DNA from: Halioglobus sp.
GTDB taxonomy: Bacteria > Pseudomonadota > Gammaproteobacteria > Pseudomonadales > Halieaceae
DNA: 64,000 bases
NCBI GenBank assembly: GCA_020443345.1
Contig: JAGRIH010000043.1
Coordinates: 45,034 to 109,033, forward strand
Direction of reading: 5' to 3'
Shown piece by piece: positions 8,676 to 17,959 of the stretch (the stretch's first letter is position 1; every line of letters begins with the position of its first letter). The notes beneath the pieces are model-generated. The model was given only the letters and a program-made list of their open reading frames with translations. It did no database searches and had not been told where the DNA came from. Made by a program: the position numbers and the translations under genes.

Positions 8676-10844
8676 TTACAAGGTCATTTCAACGGTTGTT
8701 ATTCCGCAGGAATCACTCGCCAGTATCGATAGCTCGATGGCATCGATACTCAACAGATCGTTGCTACTGACACTGTTGTAGAACTCTTCGCATTTGGATC
8801 GATCGGGGCGTTTCGAGCAGGATTTGTACTTTTTCGCCTCGCTGTCCATGCAGAATCGGAAATGGTACGACGTTCCATTGTCCTGCGAACATGGCGGCTT
8901 GGTCTTTTTGTCAGAACCGGAACCCTCATAAAAGCACTTCATCAGTTCGGCGCCACGGGCCAGTTCAACACTGAGCCAGCCATTCCCGGACTGGCCCTGT
9001 GTTACCTCCACGGCTTCCGGTAAGCGTATACTTATCTCCTTGTCAAAGCTTGCATCGAATTTTAGATCAAGTTTTGGCTTGTACGAGCGCTGCGCTTCGA
9101 TCACTTCCGGCGGAACAGATGGAGGCTCGCCATCTCCGCCCCGCGGCGGCTCACTCGGCGGCTCGGTACCGCCACGCTCGCCACAGGAATACTCGAGGGC
9201 GCCAATATCAATCAGGCAGTTGGTTCTGTCGAAGCCATTGAAATCGCGAAGAATCGATCTGTCGTGGCGAAATTTGTCCCGGTAGGCCACATCGAGCTGA
9301 ACCAGGTCGTCGTTGGCGTTGTCAATGGCATCACTTTGGCTGCCGAGGTTGAAAACCGGACCCGATTGATTCACGAAACGGGGATTTGCAACCCGGTTGC
9401 CATGTTTGGCACGTCCCGGGAGTTCGTTGAAATCAGCACTGCTATGCAGGGTCCGGTCAGATACCCAGCGCAGAGCAAAATCAGCTCCGTCATTCCAGAA
9501 CAAATTATTGTTTAAGCGCATCGTGTCAGCCAGATTCTGCTCCACAATCCTCAGCGGCTGAACTATGTGGCTGAAAATATTGTTCGAAACGTTGATGTCA
9601 AAACGGGCGTCAGATTTCTGCTTCACGCCTGTCGGCATACCGTGAAGTGTATTGTTGACATAGTGGACCGATTCGCCCGATTTTTCCAACACGAGACCAG
9701 CGCTGTCGATGTTGTACGTCTGATTCCCCACTATCACCGCGCCGTCGACTTCTTCGACGCGAATACCGTTGTTGCTGTCGTATATTGTATTAAACAGCAC
9801 CAGTACGTCATTTGGCTTGCCGTCGGAGCCAATGACAATGGAGGACCCATCGGAACCGCTGGAAAACGTCCCGCAAAAAGACTCATCATCGAAACACCAG
9901 TACTGATTTCTAGGTGCTTTTATGTGAGCGTTGATCCGGTTTTGAGAAACGACAATATATTTGCCATATTTCAGGTCGACGCCATTTTCCCGATTACTGA
10001 AGATATGATTGTTGGCGATATAGACATACTCGGGCGGTGCGGATGTGCAGTTGTGACAAAACTGTATGCCATCACCGCTATGGTGATGGATCACATTGTT
10101 CAGAATCCAGATCCTTTTGGATTGAGACGAGACTTTGACTCCATGCCTGTCGTCGCCATAACTGTGGTGCACATGATTATTGACAAATACCAGGTCTCTG
10201 CCAAAGAGGTGCACCGCATTCGAAACGGGCTGATCCTTTATTTCACAGCGTCGTACAGCACCGAATATGACAGGCTCATCCCCTCCAACGAGCAGCCGGG
10301 TAGCGTCAAAGATCATGTTCTCGACAACAAAATACGCGCCAAGCAGCGTAAAGTCAGTTGATCTGAACAGCGGGTTTGCAGTCGGAGTGGCCGCGACGCC
10401 CCTTAGAAAAACAGGCTGTGATTGTGTGCCGTTGAGCGTAACCTCCAGACCACCCGTTGCAGTTTCATGATCCGTATAGGGTCCCCCGTGAACTTCTATA
10501 ACCGATCCCGCCGGGACCGACGTTGGGAGATTGCACAACGGTATATCCGCTGTTCCCGGACCACTGTTATCACAATGATCCACCGTGTTGTCGACATAAT
10601 GCGTGTAAGGGCCGTTTCCGGCATCCAGGTAACCGGACACCCCGGCATATCTTTCATGTGAATCATGCACGCCAAAGGTCGGCTCAGGTACGCCGATAGC
10701 CATAGCATTCGGTGTGAGTGGCCCGGCGTGACTCAGGCAACTGAAAAAGAAGCCCAGTAGCATACCCGGAACACGGACTGCAGTGCCTGGGCGCTTGTAT
10801 CCCACTGCCATGATATCAATCCAGGGACGTGTTAATTTTCTCAT
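8676..10844 (-). CDS. Secreted right-handed parallel beta-helix protein with a Cys-rich C-terminal domain
   Basis: 722 residues from the Met at 10844, which I prefer over a longer frame from 10937 because GGAG lies 7 bases before it and a signal-like segment follows (GMLLGFFFSCLSHAG). Residues about 60-540 hold many N-x-[IV]-rich turns (ILNNVIHHHSGDGIQF, VYIANNHIFSNRENGVDL, VIVGNQTYNIDSAG), the pattern of pectate-lyase-like beta-helices. A Pro/Gly linker (PPSEPPRGGDGEPPSVPP) joins this to a final domain of about 130 residues with seven Cys, which I do not recognise. Proteins of this fold bind, cleave or epimerise polysaccharides at the cell surface. It points against the polysaccharide genes but probably acts on their product. 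No catalytic residues assigned. Confidence 0.8.
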   Translation of the reverse strand: MRKLTRPWIDIMAVGYKRPGTAVRVPGMLLGFFFSCLSHAGPLTPNAMAIGVPEPTFGVHDSHERYAGVSGYLDAGNGPYTHYVDNTVDHCDNSGPGTADIPLCNLPTSVPAGSVIEVHGGPYTDHETATGGLEVTLNGTQSQPVFLRGVAATPTANPLFRSTDFTLLGAYFVVENMIFDATRLLVGGDEPVIFGAVRRCEIKDQPVSNAVHLFGRDLVFVNNHVHHSYGDDRHGVKVSSQSKRIWILNNVIHHHSGDGIQFCHNCTSAPPEYVYIANNHIFSNRENGVDLKYGKYIVVSQNRINAHIKAPRNQYWCFDDESFCGTFSSGSDGSSIVIGSDGKPNDVLVLFNTIYDSNNGIRVEEVDGAVIVGNQTYNIDSAGLVLEKSGESVHYVNNTLHGMPTGVKQKSDARFDINVSNNIFSHIVQPLRIVEQNLADTMRLNNNLFWNDGADFALRWVSDRTLHSSADFNELPGRAKHGNRVANPRFVNQSGPVFNLGSQSDAIDNANDDLVQLDVAYRDKFRHDRSILRDFNGFDRTNCLIDIGALEYSCGERGGTEPPSEPPRGGDGEPPSVPPEVIEAQRSYKPKLDLKFDASFDKEISIRLPEAVEVTQGQSGNGWLSVELARGAELMKCFYEGSGSDKKTKPPCSQDNGTSYHFRFCMDSEAKKYKSCSKRPDRSKCEEFYNSVSSNDLLSIDAIELSILASDSCGITTVEMTL

Positions 10845-11069
10845 GTAGGCTCCGGTTTTTCTCTGAAATCTTGCAGGCAAACTGTGGATGGTGCGGCCGC
10901 GCCCACACGGGTAATAACCCTCCCTCCAGATGCTCAACCTGCTGGATGACGAAGCAATGGTTATTTTGTGATACGGGTTTGAGCAGCAGTTCTGCCATAG
11001 TTACACTAATTTTGCAAGTGTTGATACGGGCAATCGGTCGGTAGTGTCCTGCGCTTGACGGACTTCAGA
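10845..11069. other. Gap between the polysaccharide locus and the core chromosome
   Basis: 225 bases with no credible gene; a short reverse frame here (10816-10998) has no family features and overlaps the better start of the beta-helix gene. It probably carries that gene's promoter. Base composition changes across it: AT-richer to the left, strongly GC-rich to the right. Confidence 0.4.
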
Positions 11070-13658
11070 TCAGTGGCTCAGGGACAGCATAAACCCGTCC
11101 TCCTGCTCCCATAGCGGTTTCACCCGGGTAGCGTCCCGCCGCTCGATGACGCGTGCGTAATCTGCGGCGGTAGCCGGCCGGTAGCCGGGCTCGGCGTAGT
11201 GCTTTCTGATCACCAGCACGGAGTCCGCGCGCTGCGCCGGCAGGGTCTCCACCGGCCCCTCGTGCACATACACCGGCGCCGGCAGGGCGTGGTACTTCGC
11301 CCGGAACATCTGGAACACCATGCCCGGGTCCTCCGCCATCACCACAGGGCGCTTGCCCGTCTCGTCGAGGGTGGGGCGCGCTCTCACCACCAGTTGCCGC
11401 ACGACGTCGTCATCGCCATAGCCCAGGTCCGTTGCCTGCGCCAGGGGAAAGTGCCTGAGGGTGGCGCGTGCCTGCGCCAGGCCGTTGGCACTCCAGCGCA
11501 GATCCAGCAGCGCCCAGGCGGCGATGGCGCTTATCAGGAGCGTACCCAGTGCGCCCGGCCGGCGCGCAGCGGCCAGGACGACGGCCGCGAGCGCCATGAC
11601 CAGCACCCACGCTCCCATCAGGGCGGGCAGGGGCAGAGTGGTCGATTCGGCCCCGGCGGGCAGCCAGTTGACGGATTTTTGCGACCACTGGCTGGTGTGC
11701 AGCCAGTCGCGCAGCAGTTTCTCCAGATGTGCGCCCAGGCTGTCGGGCAGCAGGTCGAGGCCGTGAAATTTCACTACCTGGTCCCCTTCGGCGTAGAACA
11801 TCAGGCCGACTTCGGTAATATGCCCGCGCCAGGCGGGCAGATCGCCCAGGCTGAGCCAGCGACTGCCCTGCCCGGGGACATCCACCGAGTGCAGGTCCCG
11901 GGCGGTTGTGCCATTGCGCCAGAAAAAGGTTGCGCGCTGATACGCGCCCGGCGCGGTTTCGATTCGGGCCAGGCCGAGGCCGGCGGCTTCCAATGACACC
12001 GGCCCGCTGGACAGGATCGCGATATTGTTCTGGTATGTGTCCACTACGCCGATATCGCCCTCCGCGTGGCCGCCGCCCACCACCAGGCGCATGGTGGCGG
12101 CGCGGTAGTGTCGCGCCTGTCCGTCGCCGGCGGGATAGCTGGCGTACAGGAACAGCGCCGCGCCGGCGAGTGTCGCCGCCAGGCCCAGTGCCGCGCCCGT
12201 CGCGATGCGCGCGGCGCCCGGCGCGCCCGCGTTGCTGTCTGCAAATGCCCGCCACAGGATTGCCAGGGAAAAGACCAGCGCCGGCGAAAAGTGCAGGGGC
12301 AGGCGGTTGATGGCGGTCCAGTCCTCGGCCCACCGCCCGGATTCCGTGCCCTGGAAAATAAACAGCTGCGCCAGCAGCACGACGAGATAAAACACGGCGA
12401 GGCTCCTGCGCAGGCGAGCGGCGCGCAGGCGCGCAAGACTGACCGCAGCCAGCAGCAGGAACAGCCACAACAGGTGCCAGGTGCCGGCGAGGAAAAAGTT
12501 GTCGCGGTAGTCGTCCCACAGCGCGAACGATTGCAGCGCGTAGCTACCCAGCAGCGGAACATGCACGCGCCCATCGGCAATGCCGAGTCCTCCCAGCACG
12601 GGCAGTTCCAGGTAGGTGACGCCCGCGGCCCAGCCCAGCACGGCGAGGCCGCCGGACAGCGCCAGTGCCGCCAGGGTGGACCGTGGGTAGGCGGCCAGGC
12701 CCAGTGTGAGCAGGGCCGCTGCAAACCAGACGCCGCCCTCCAGCTTGACGCCCGTGGCCAGGGCCGCCATGGCCAGACCCAGCAGGATCTGTGATCGACG
12801 GCGCCGGACCATGCCGTGTAGCAGCGCCACGAAGCCCAGGCCGGTAAAGCCGGCCATCCAGATGTCGGCCTGCCCCGCCAGCGCCAAATGGGCGCCGACC
12901 AGCGGTATCGACAGCAGCAGGTAGGCGCACAGCGCCGCTTGCCAGCGCGCCAGACCGCACTCCCGGCACTGTCCGTACAGGGCCAGCGCCAGGGCGATGC
13001 CGCAGCACAGCACCGGGAGGTTGACCAGCGTCTCGCTCCAGCGGCCCAGCGCCGTGGCCGCCCACAGGCCCAGTACCGGAACAAATGTCGGGTAGTGATT
13101 TCCGGCGAGGTTGTAGGCGCTCTGGCCGCTGCCGTCCAGCCACTGGGCGGGGGAATCCAGCGCGAAGATGTGGCGGCTGTAGTACCAGGCCTTGGCCCGG
13201 TACATCCAGTTCAGCCAGGCATCCCAGGGAAAGATCGGGCGGTGCAGGATCTCGATGGCGACAAACACCAGGTGTACGGTGGCCCAAGCGGCGAACAGCC
13301 AGAACAGGGCGGTTTGCGTGCGACTGGTTTGCGGTGGGGCTGCCATCTGCGGCGCGTCGGTGGGCGGGCTGTCCGACTGCAATCCATTGCCGCGGGTTGC
13401 GAAGTACAGCACCCCGCCGCTGAGGGTGACCAGGCCCATGACAGTCATGATCGGCCAGAACGCAACTGCGCCCAGGACATGATTGTAAGCCAGCACCACG
13501 GCCTGCAGCCCGGCGAAACCCAGAAACAGGCCATAGCCGAGTTGCCGCGCGCTATGGCCGCGGCTCTTATGCAGCCGGCGCTCGGCCGCAGCCAGCCACA
13601 AGTAGCCTCCCAGCCAGGGTAGCAGCAGGGCGAGACTCAGGTAGACGTACGGTGCCAT
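11070..13658 (-). CDS. Large polytopic membrane protein, GT-C glycosyltransferase-like
   Basis: 862 residues starting at MAPYVYLSLALLLPW; the longer frame adds 47 residues of low-complexity sequence before this Met. The N-terminal 500 or so residues carry about 12 membrane helices. Between early helices is FPWDAWLNWMYRAKAWY, an acidic loop like the catalytic one of GT-C enzymes (ArnT/GT39 group) that use lipid-phosphate sugars. Residues about 540-680 form a periplasmic domain, then two more helices and a soluble C-terminal part. The gene lies 64 bases after the two-domain glycosyltransferase on the same strand, so the pair may act together on a surface glycan or a protein. I could not assign donor or acceptor; it could also be a non-enzymatic membrane protein. 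Confidence 0.6.
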   Translation of the reverse strand: MAPYVYLSLALLLPWLGGYLWLAAAERRLHKSRGHSARQLGYGLFLGFAGLQAVVLAYNHVLGAVAFWPIMTVMGLVTLSGGVLYFATRGNGLQSDSPPTDAPQMAAPPQTSRTQTALFWLFAAWATVHLVFVAIEILHRPIFPWDAWLNWMYRAKAWYYSRHIFALDSPAQWLDGSGQSAYNLAGNHYPTFVPVLGLWAATALGRWSETLVNLPVLCCGIALALALYGQCRECGLARWQAALCAYLLLSIPLVGAHLALAGQADIWMAGFTGLGFVALLHGMVRRRRSQILLGLAMAALATGVKLEGGVWFAAALLTLGLAAYPRSTLAALALSGGLAVLGWAAGVTYLELPVLGGLGIADGRVHVPLLGSYALQSFALWDDYRDNFFLAGTWHLLWLFLLLAAVSLARLRAARLRRSLAVFYLVVLLAQLFIFQGTESGRWAEDWTAINRLPLHFSPALVFSLAILWRAFADSNAGAPGAARIATGAALGLAATLAGAALFLYASYPAGDGQARHYRAATMRLVVGGGHAEGDIGVVDTYQNNIAILSSGPVSLEAAGLGLARIETAPGAYQRATFFWRNGTTARDLHSVDVPGQGSRWLSLGDLPAWRGHITEVGLMFYAEGDQVVKFHGLDLLPDSLGAHLEKLLRDWLHTSQWSQKSVNWLPAGAESTTLPLPALMGAWVLVMALAAVVLAAARRPGALGTLLISAIAAWALLDLRWSANGLAQARATLRHFPLAQATDLGYGDDDVVRQLVVRARPTLDETGKRPVVMAEDPGMVFQMFRAKYHALPAPVYVHEGPVETLPAQRADSVLVIRKHYAEPGYRPATAADYARVIERRDATRVKPLWEQEDGFMLSLSH

Positions 13659-13722
13659 GGTGGCGGCTGCGCGCGGTCCGGTACTGCTGTAACCACCGCG
13701 GACAGATAGACCGGGCGAGCCA

Positions 13723-15615
13723 CTAGGGCGCCAGTTCCCCGCCGGCCAGCCACTGCCCGACAAGAATCTCGGCGTGCTCGCGCATGGCGGGCCAGGCACT
13801 CAGGGCGGCGGCAAACCTGGCGGCGTAGTCGCGGAATTGTCCGAACAGCTCGGGCGCAGCCTGGCCGACCGGCATGCCGGGTGCCTCCTCGGGGCTGGCG
13901 GCGGCCTGCATGGCTTCGCTCACCGTATTGACGCTGTCGTGCAGATAGGCCTGCCACGCCGACGGCCGGGGGAGTCCGTCGCCCAGGCAGGCGTTGAGTT
14001 GTCGCAACTGCCCGGCCTGTAGTTGCGCCACTTCACTGCGGTACAGGCCGCGCAGGTCGGTATCGGAGGTCTCGGACAGTTCCCGCGCCAGTTGCGCCAG
14101 ACCCTGCAGGCGGGTGGCGGCGCAGATGCCGCGCCGGTAGAGCGTGTGGTCGGTCACGTATTTGCTGAAGTTGACCGCGCGCCGCGGACGCGCCGCGGCG
14201 GGCGGCGCAGTGCCGGGACGCGTTTCCACGGGCAGGTGGGGCACGCACCAGTCGTACTCCAGTACCGCGGCCTGCGGATGCAGGTATTCCAGCATGGCGC
14301 CGAACAGGTAGTCCTCGCCGCGAAAAGCCGGAAAATACGGCGGCAGCAGGTGGCTGTTGTCCAGCCCGGTCATCTGGGAGATGACCGCCATCTTGCTGAA
14401 GGTAGGGCGCGGCTGGCCCATCCAGTAGTGGCGCTGGCGCAGCGCGGCCTCGATGCCCCCGGGGGCCTCCAGCACGCGCCGGGCAGACGCGCCGCTGAGC
14501 GTGTACAGCCACTGCGTGTCGGGGGTCCCCGGGTCGCCCAGCGAGCCGCTCTGGGTCGCGAGCACCGGCGAGTCGGCGCGCCACTGGCCCAGGTAGGCGG
14601 CGTCGGCGCCCTGCAGGTGTTCCGGTGCCAGCGGCGTGACACCCAGCTTGTCGATGGCCTGCGCCAGACTGCGGCCCAGGCACTGCGTGTGGCCGGTCAG
14701 GGGGTCGAAGTCCGCGCGTCGGGTGCGCGCCTGCGCCTCCTCGCGCGAGGCGTACACGTCCACTTCCCGGGGCTGGTCGCCGAAAGCCAGACCCGGCCTT
14801 TGGTGGGGTGACAGGACGGCGGCGCACAGCACGTCGTCGTCCAGCACGAGGGCGCGGCGCCCCAACGACAGCAGCAGGCACACGCTGCGCGCCAGGCCGT
14901 AGCTCTTGTAGGGCGCCCAGCGCTGGCGATCGAGCAGGAAGCGAATACCCTGCTCGTGCTGCGGCAGGATCTCGGTCAGTGCACCGAGCAGGCGCGCCTG
15001 TTCCTGCGCACCCACGTACTGCAGCGAGCGCGGGCTGGTCAGGCTGAATTGCGCCGCCAGTTCACGGTTGGCCCGGGCGTGCCCGGGATCGCGGGAATCG
15101 TCCACTACAAAGAGGTGTTCATGGCGGGACAGCCCGCCGGATTGCAGCATTGAATCCAGCAGGCGCTGCAGGGCGGCGGGGCGGTCGCAGGTGATGATGA
15201 ACACTCGCGTGGGTGCCGGCGCGGTGGCCGGGGCACCGAGCGCTTGCGTGGGACTCAGGCGCTGGCAGACGTCGCCCGCACTGGTCAGCAGGCCGGCGTC
15301 GCGCACCATCGCCAGCACCTTGGCCACGTCCGCCTGCTGCCCGGCCAGTTGTGCAATGGTGCCGGTCAGCGTCTCGACATGGCCGCGCAGGGGGCGCAAT
15401 TCCCGGCACGAGCGCAGGGCGATGGACACCTCCTGTGCGACTATCATCTGTGCTGCGCTGTGGTTGTGCAGCAGCAGTACGCCGCCGTTCCCGAGGTCCA
15501 CGCTGCGGCAGTCGGCAAAGGCGTAGAGCGCCTCGTCCGCGACCGGCGCACTGGCGCCGCCCGGCGCAGACGCCGCGGTTTCGCGGGCGCTGGAGCTGCT
15601 GTGGTGTTCAGTCAT
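13723..15615 (-). CDS. GT-A-type glycosyltransferase with an N-terminal PqqD-like domain
   Basis: 630 residues. Residues about 135-300 look like a GT-A domain: VFIITCDRPAALQRLLDSML, FVVDDSRD (about 169-176), and ALVLDDDVL with a DDD metal triad at 259-261. The N-terminal 30-112 (Leu-rich, ALRSCRELRPLRGHVETL, ending VRDAGLL) resembles the small winged-helix PqqD/RRE fold that binds peptides in peptide-modifying enzymes; that resemblance is by eye only. The last 150 residues are helical. No signal peptide, so cytoplasmic. It follows pdxA by 33 bases on the same strand and precedes the GT-C-like gene. In relatives rsmA and apaG occupy this place. Function unknown. Confidence 0.6.
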   Translation of the reverse strand: MTEHHSSSSARETAASAPGGASAPVADEALYAFADCRSVDLGNGGVLLLHNHSAAQMIVAQEVSIALRSCRELRPLRGHVETLTGTIAQLAGQQADVAKVLAMVRDAGLLTSAGDVCQRLSPTQALGAPATAPAPTRVFIITCDRPAALQRLLDSMLQSGGLSRHEHLFVVDDSRDPGHARANRELAAQFSLTSPRSLQYVGAQEQARLLGALTEILPQHEQGIRFLLDRQRWAPYKSYGLARSVCLLLSLGRRALVLDDDVLCAAVLSPHQRPGLAFGDQPREVDVYASREEAQARTRRADFDPLTGHTQCLGRSLAQAIDKLGVTPLAPEHLQGADAAYLGQWRADSPVLATQSGSLGDPGTPDTQWLYTLSGASARRVLEAPGGIEAALRQRHYWMGQPRPTFSKMAVISQMTGLDNSHLLPPYFPAFRGEDYLFGAMLEYLHPQAAVLEYDWCVPHLPVETRPGTAPPAAARPRRAVNFSKYVTDHTLYRRGICAATRLQGLAQLARELSETSDTDLRGLYRSEVAQLQAGQLRQLNACLGDGLPRPSAWQAYLHDSVNTVSEAMQAAASPEEAPGMPVGQAAPELFGQFRDYAARFAAALSAWPAMREHAEILVGQWLAGGELAP

Positions 15616-15648
15616 GAAGCGCTCTTGGGACGGGATTCTCCGCTCAGT

Positions 15649-16659
15649 CTAGGGCTCGCGCGCAGGGCTGTAAACCGTCGCCAGCTCGATCGCCAGCCGC
15701 AGCGCCGCCTCCAGACTGCCCGCGTCGGCCCGCCCGCTGCCGGCCAGGTCCAGCGCGGTGCCGTGATCGACGGAGGTGCGGATAATGGGCAGCCCCAGCG
15801 TGATGTTGACCGCCTCGCCAAAACCGGCGTACTTCAGTACCGGCAGCCCCTGGTCGTGGTACAGCGCAAACACGGCGTCCACGGCGTCCAGCACCCTGGG
15901 GTTGAACGCCGTGTCGGCCGGCAGCGGCCCCAGCAGGTGCATGCCCTCGGCGCGCAACTGGCTCAGCGCGGGTATAATGACGTCGATCTCCTCGCGCCCC
16001 AGGTGGCCGCCCTCGCCGGCGTGGGGGTTCAGGCCCAGTACCGCGATGCGCGGCTGTGCAATAGCGAACTTGCCGCGCAGATCGTGGTGCAGGATGCGCA
16101 GGGTGTCGTGCAGCAGGGGCGCGGTGATGGCCGCCGGAACCCGCGCCAGGGGCAGGTGGGTGGTGGCCAGCGCCACGCGCAGGGTGGGGGTCGCCAGCAT
16201 CATCACGACCTGCGGCGTGGCGGTGGCCGCCGCCAGGAATTCGGTGTGGCCGCTGAAGGATATGCCGGCTTCATTGATGATGGATTTCTGTACCGGGGCA
16301 GTCACCATGCCCTGGTAGCAGCCGCCGGTGCAGCCGGCCACCGCCCGCTGCAGGGTCGCCAGCACGTAGGGCGCATTGGCCGCATCGAGCTGGCCGGCGA
16401 CGGCGGGCCGCGCCAGTGCAACGCGCTGGCAGTACAGCGTGCCGGGCCGCTGTGGGGCGGGCGCGGCGCCGGCCTCACCGGTATCGAAGGGCAGCAATTG
16501 CAGGGGCAGATCGAGCTGGCGGGCGCGCTGCATCAGCAGTGCCGGGTCGGCGATGGCCACCAGCTGCGCGTGCCACTGCCGCTGCGCCGCCCGCACCACG
16601 ATATCCGGGCCGATCCCCGCCGGTTCGCCGGCGGTGATCGCTAGCCGCGGAACCCACAT
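15649..16659 (-). CDS. pdxA: 4-hydroxythreonine-4-phosphate dehydrogenase
   Basis: 336 residues, normal PdxA length. Starts [20 protein letters not shown], the family's signature opening. Metal-binding His residues are visible in [18 protein letters not shown] and [14 protein letters not shown], and the C-terminal [14 protein letters not shown] is diagnostic. The enzyme oxidises 4-phosphohydroxy-L-threonine in the DXP-dependent route to pyridoxal phosphate, in the cytoplasm. It lies 10 bases after surA in the conserved lptD-surA-pdxA order. PLP made here is used by HemL in this same window. Confidence 0.97.
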   Translation of the reverse strand: MWVPRLAITAGEPAGIGPDIVVRAAQRQWHAQLVAIADPALLMQRARQLDLPLQLLPFDTGEAGAAPAPQRPGTLYCQRVALARPAVAGQLDAANAPYVLATLQRAVAGCTGGCYQGMVTAPVQKSIINEAGISFSGHTEFLAAATATPQVVMMLATPTLRVALATTHLPLARVPAAITAPLLHDTLRILHHDLRGKFAIAQPRIAVLGLNPHAGEGGHLGREEIDVIIPALSQLRAEGMHLLGPLPADTAFNPRVLDAVDAVFALYHDQGLPVLKYAGFGEAVNITLGLPIIRTSVDHGTALDLAGSGRADAGSLEAALRLAIELATVYSPAREP

Positions 16660-16669
16660 GGCCCGGCGC

Positions 16670-17959
16670 TCACTTGATATCCACGAAGGCCTCGTCGCGC
16701 ACCTGGCGCAGCCACGCGTCCAGTTCCTCCTGGTATTTGCGGTTGTGCAGGTAGTCCCGGGCGCGGGCGCGGATGGCCTCCTCCGTCATATCCTGCTCCC
16801 GGCGCCCCTCTACCTTGACAATATGCCAGCCGAATTGGGTGCGCACCGGGTCCGATATCTCCCCCACGGCGGTGTCGTTCACGGCCTGTTCAAACTCGGG
16901 TACCATCTGTCCGGGCATGGTCCAGCCGAGTTCGCCACCCTCCTGCGCGGAACCGATATCCTTGGAGTACTGCCGCGCCAGATCGGCGAAATGCTCGCCG
17001 GCTTCCGCCCTGGCCTTGAGTGAGGCGGCCAGTTCGCGCGCCTCGTCGTCGCCGAGGATCTCCGAGGGTTTGATCAGGATGTGGCGCACCTCGGTCTGGG
17101 ACACGATCTGGTCCCCGCCGCGCACTTCGGCCATGTGCACCAGGTGAAACCCGCTGTCGCTGCGTATCGGGTCTGCGGTCTCACCTGCGGCCAGTGTGGG
17201 CGCCACCGCGATGAACAGCGAGGGCAAATCGTCCAGTTTGCGCCAGCCCAGATCGCCGCCGCTGAATCGGTACCGGCCGCCGCTGGCGCTGACTGCCTTG
17301 TCGAAGGGCTCGCCGGACTGGATGCGCCTGGCCAAGTCCTCCACATGGGCCCGCGCAGCGGCCACCTCGGCCTTGCTGGCGTCGGGCGATACCGCCAGCA
17401 GGGCGTGGACGATGTGGTACTCGGGCTGGGTGAGTTTCTGCCCTTCCTCGGTGGCCAGAAAATTGTCCACTTCCTTGTCGGTGATCTGGATGCGCTGATT
17501 GACGTTGCCGGCCTGCACCCGCTGGATGATCATCTCGCGCCGCACCTGCTCGCGCATGTCGTTGTAGGACTGGCCCTGCTGTTCCAGGGCGGTGCGGAAC
17601 TGCTCCAGCCCCATGCCGTTCTGCGCCGCGATACGCTGTAGCGCGGCGTCCAGTTGGGCATCGGAGATGCGCACGCCCACGCGCATGCCTTTTTGCAGCT
17701 GGATGCTTTCCAGAATCAGGCGATCGAGGGTCTCGCGGATCAATACATCCTCCGGCGGCATGTCGACGCCGCGCGCCTGCAGGCTGTCGGTAACGGCCCC
17801 GAGGCGCTCGCGCAGCTCGCTGGCCATGATGATGTCGTCGTCGACAATGGCCACCACCTGATCGATGATTTCGGTGGCGGCCCTCGGTGTCGGCCCGGCG
17901 ATGACGGCAGCGCTCAGGCCGGCAGCGAGCAGCAGTTGTTTAATAGTCACTCTGTTCAA
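16670..17959 (-). CDS. surA: Periplasmic peptidyl-prolyl isomerase/chaperone SurA
   Basis: 429 residues. A signal peptide ([20 protein letters not shown]) is followed by the SurA N-terminal domain ([20 protein letters not shown]) and two parvulin domains, near residues 170-275 and 285-385; the second is clear ([35 protein letters not shown]). SurA escorts outer-membrane beta-barrel proteins, LptD being its best-known client. Its start lies inside the end of lptD (20-base overlap), so the two are probably translationally coupled. Confidence 0.96.
   Translation of the reverse strand: MNRVTIKQLLLAAGLSAAVIAGPTPRAATEIIDQVVAIVDDDIIMASELRERLGAVTDSLQARGVDMPPEDVLIRETLDRLILESIQLQKGMRVGVRISDAQLDAALQRIAAQNGMGLEQFRTALEQQGQSYNDMREQVRREMIIQRVQAGNVNQRIQITDKEVDNFLATEEGQKLTQPEYHIVHALLAVSPDASKAEVAAARAHVEDLARRIQSGEPFDKAVSASGGRYRFSGGDLGWRKLDDLPSLFIAVAPTLAAGETADPIRSDSGFHLVHMAEVRGGDQIVSQTEVRHILIKPSEILGDDEARELAASLKARAEAGEHFADLARQYSKDIGSAQEGGELGWTMPGQMVPEFEQAVNDTAVGEISDPVRTQFGWHIVKVEGRREQDMTEEAIRARARDYLHNRKYQEELDAWLRQVRDEAFVDIK

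Noticed and set aside
10816..10998. Short reverse frame of 60 codons upstream of the beta-helix gene
   Set aside because: Overlaps the well-supported start and ribosome site of the beta-helix gene; no family features.
15244..16644. Forward open frame of 466 codons opposite pdxA and the GT-A gene
   Set aside because: Shadow of two reverse genes; Gln/Arg/Gly low-complexity sequence.
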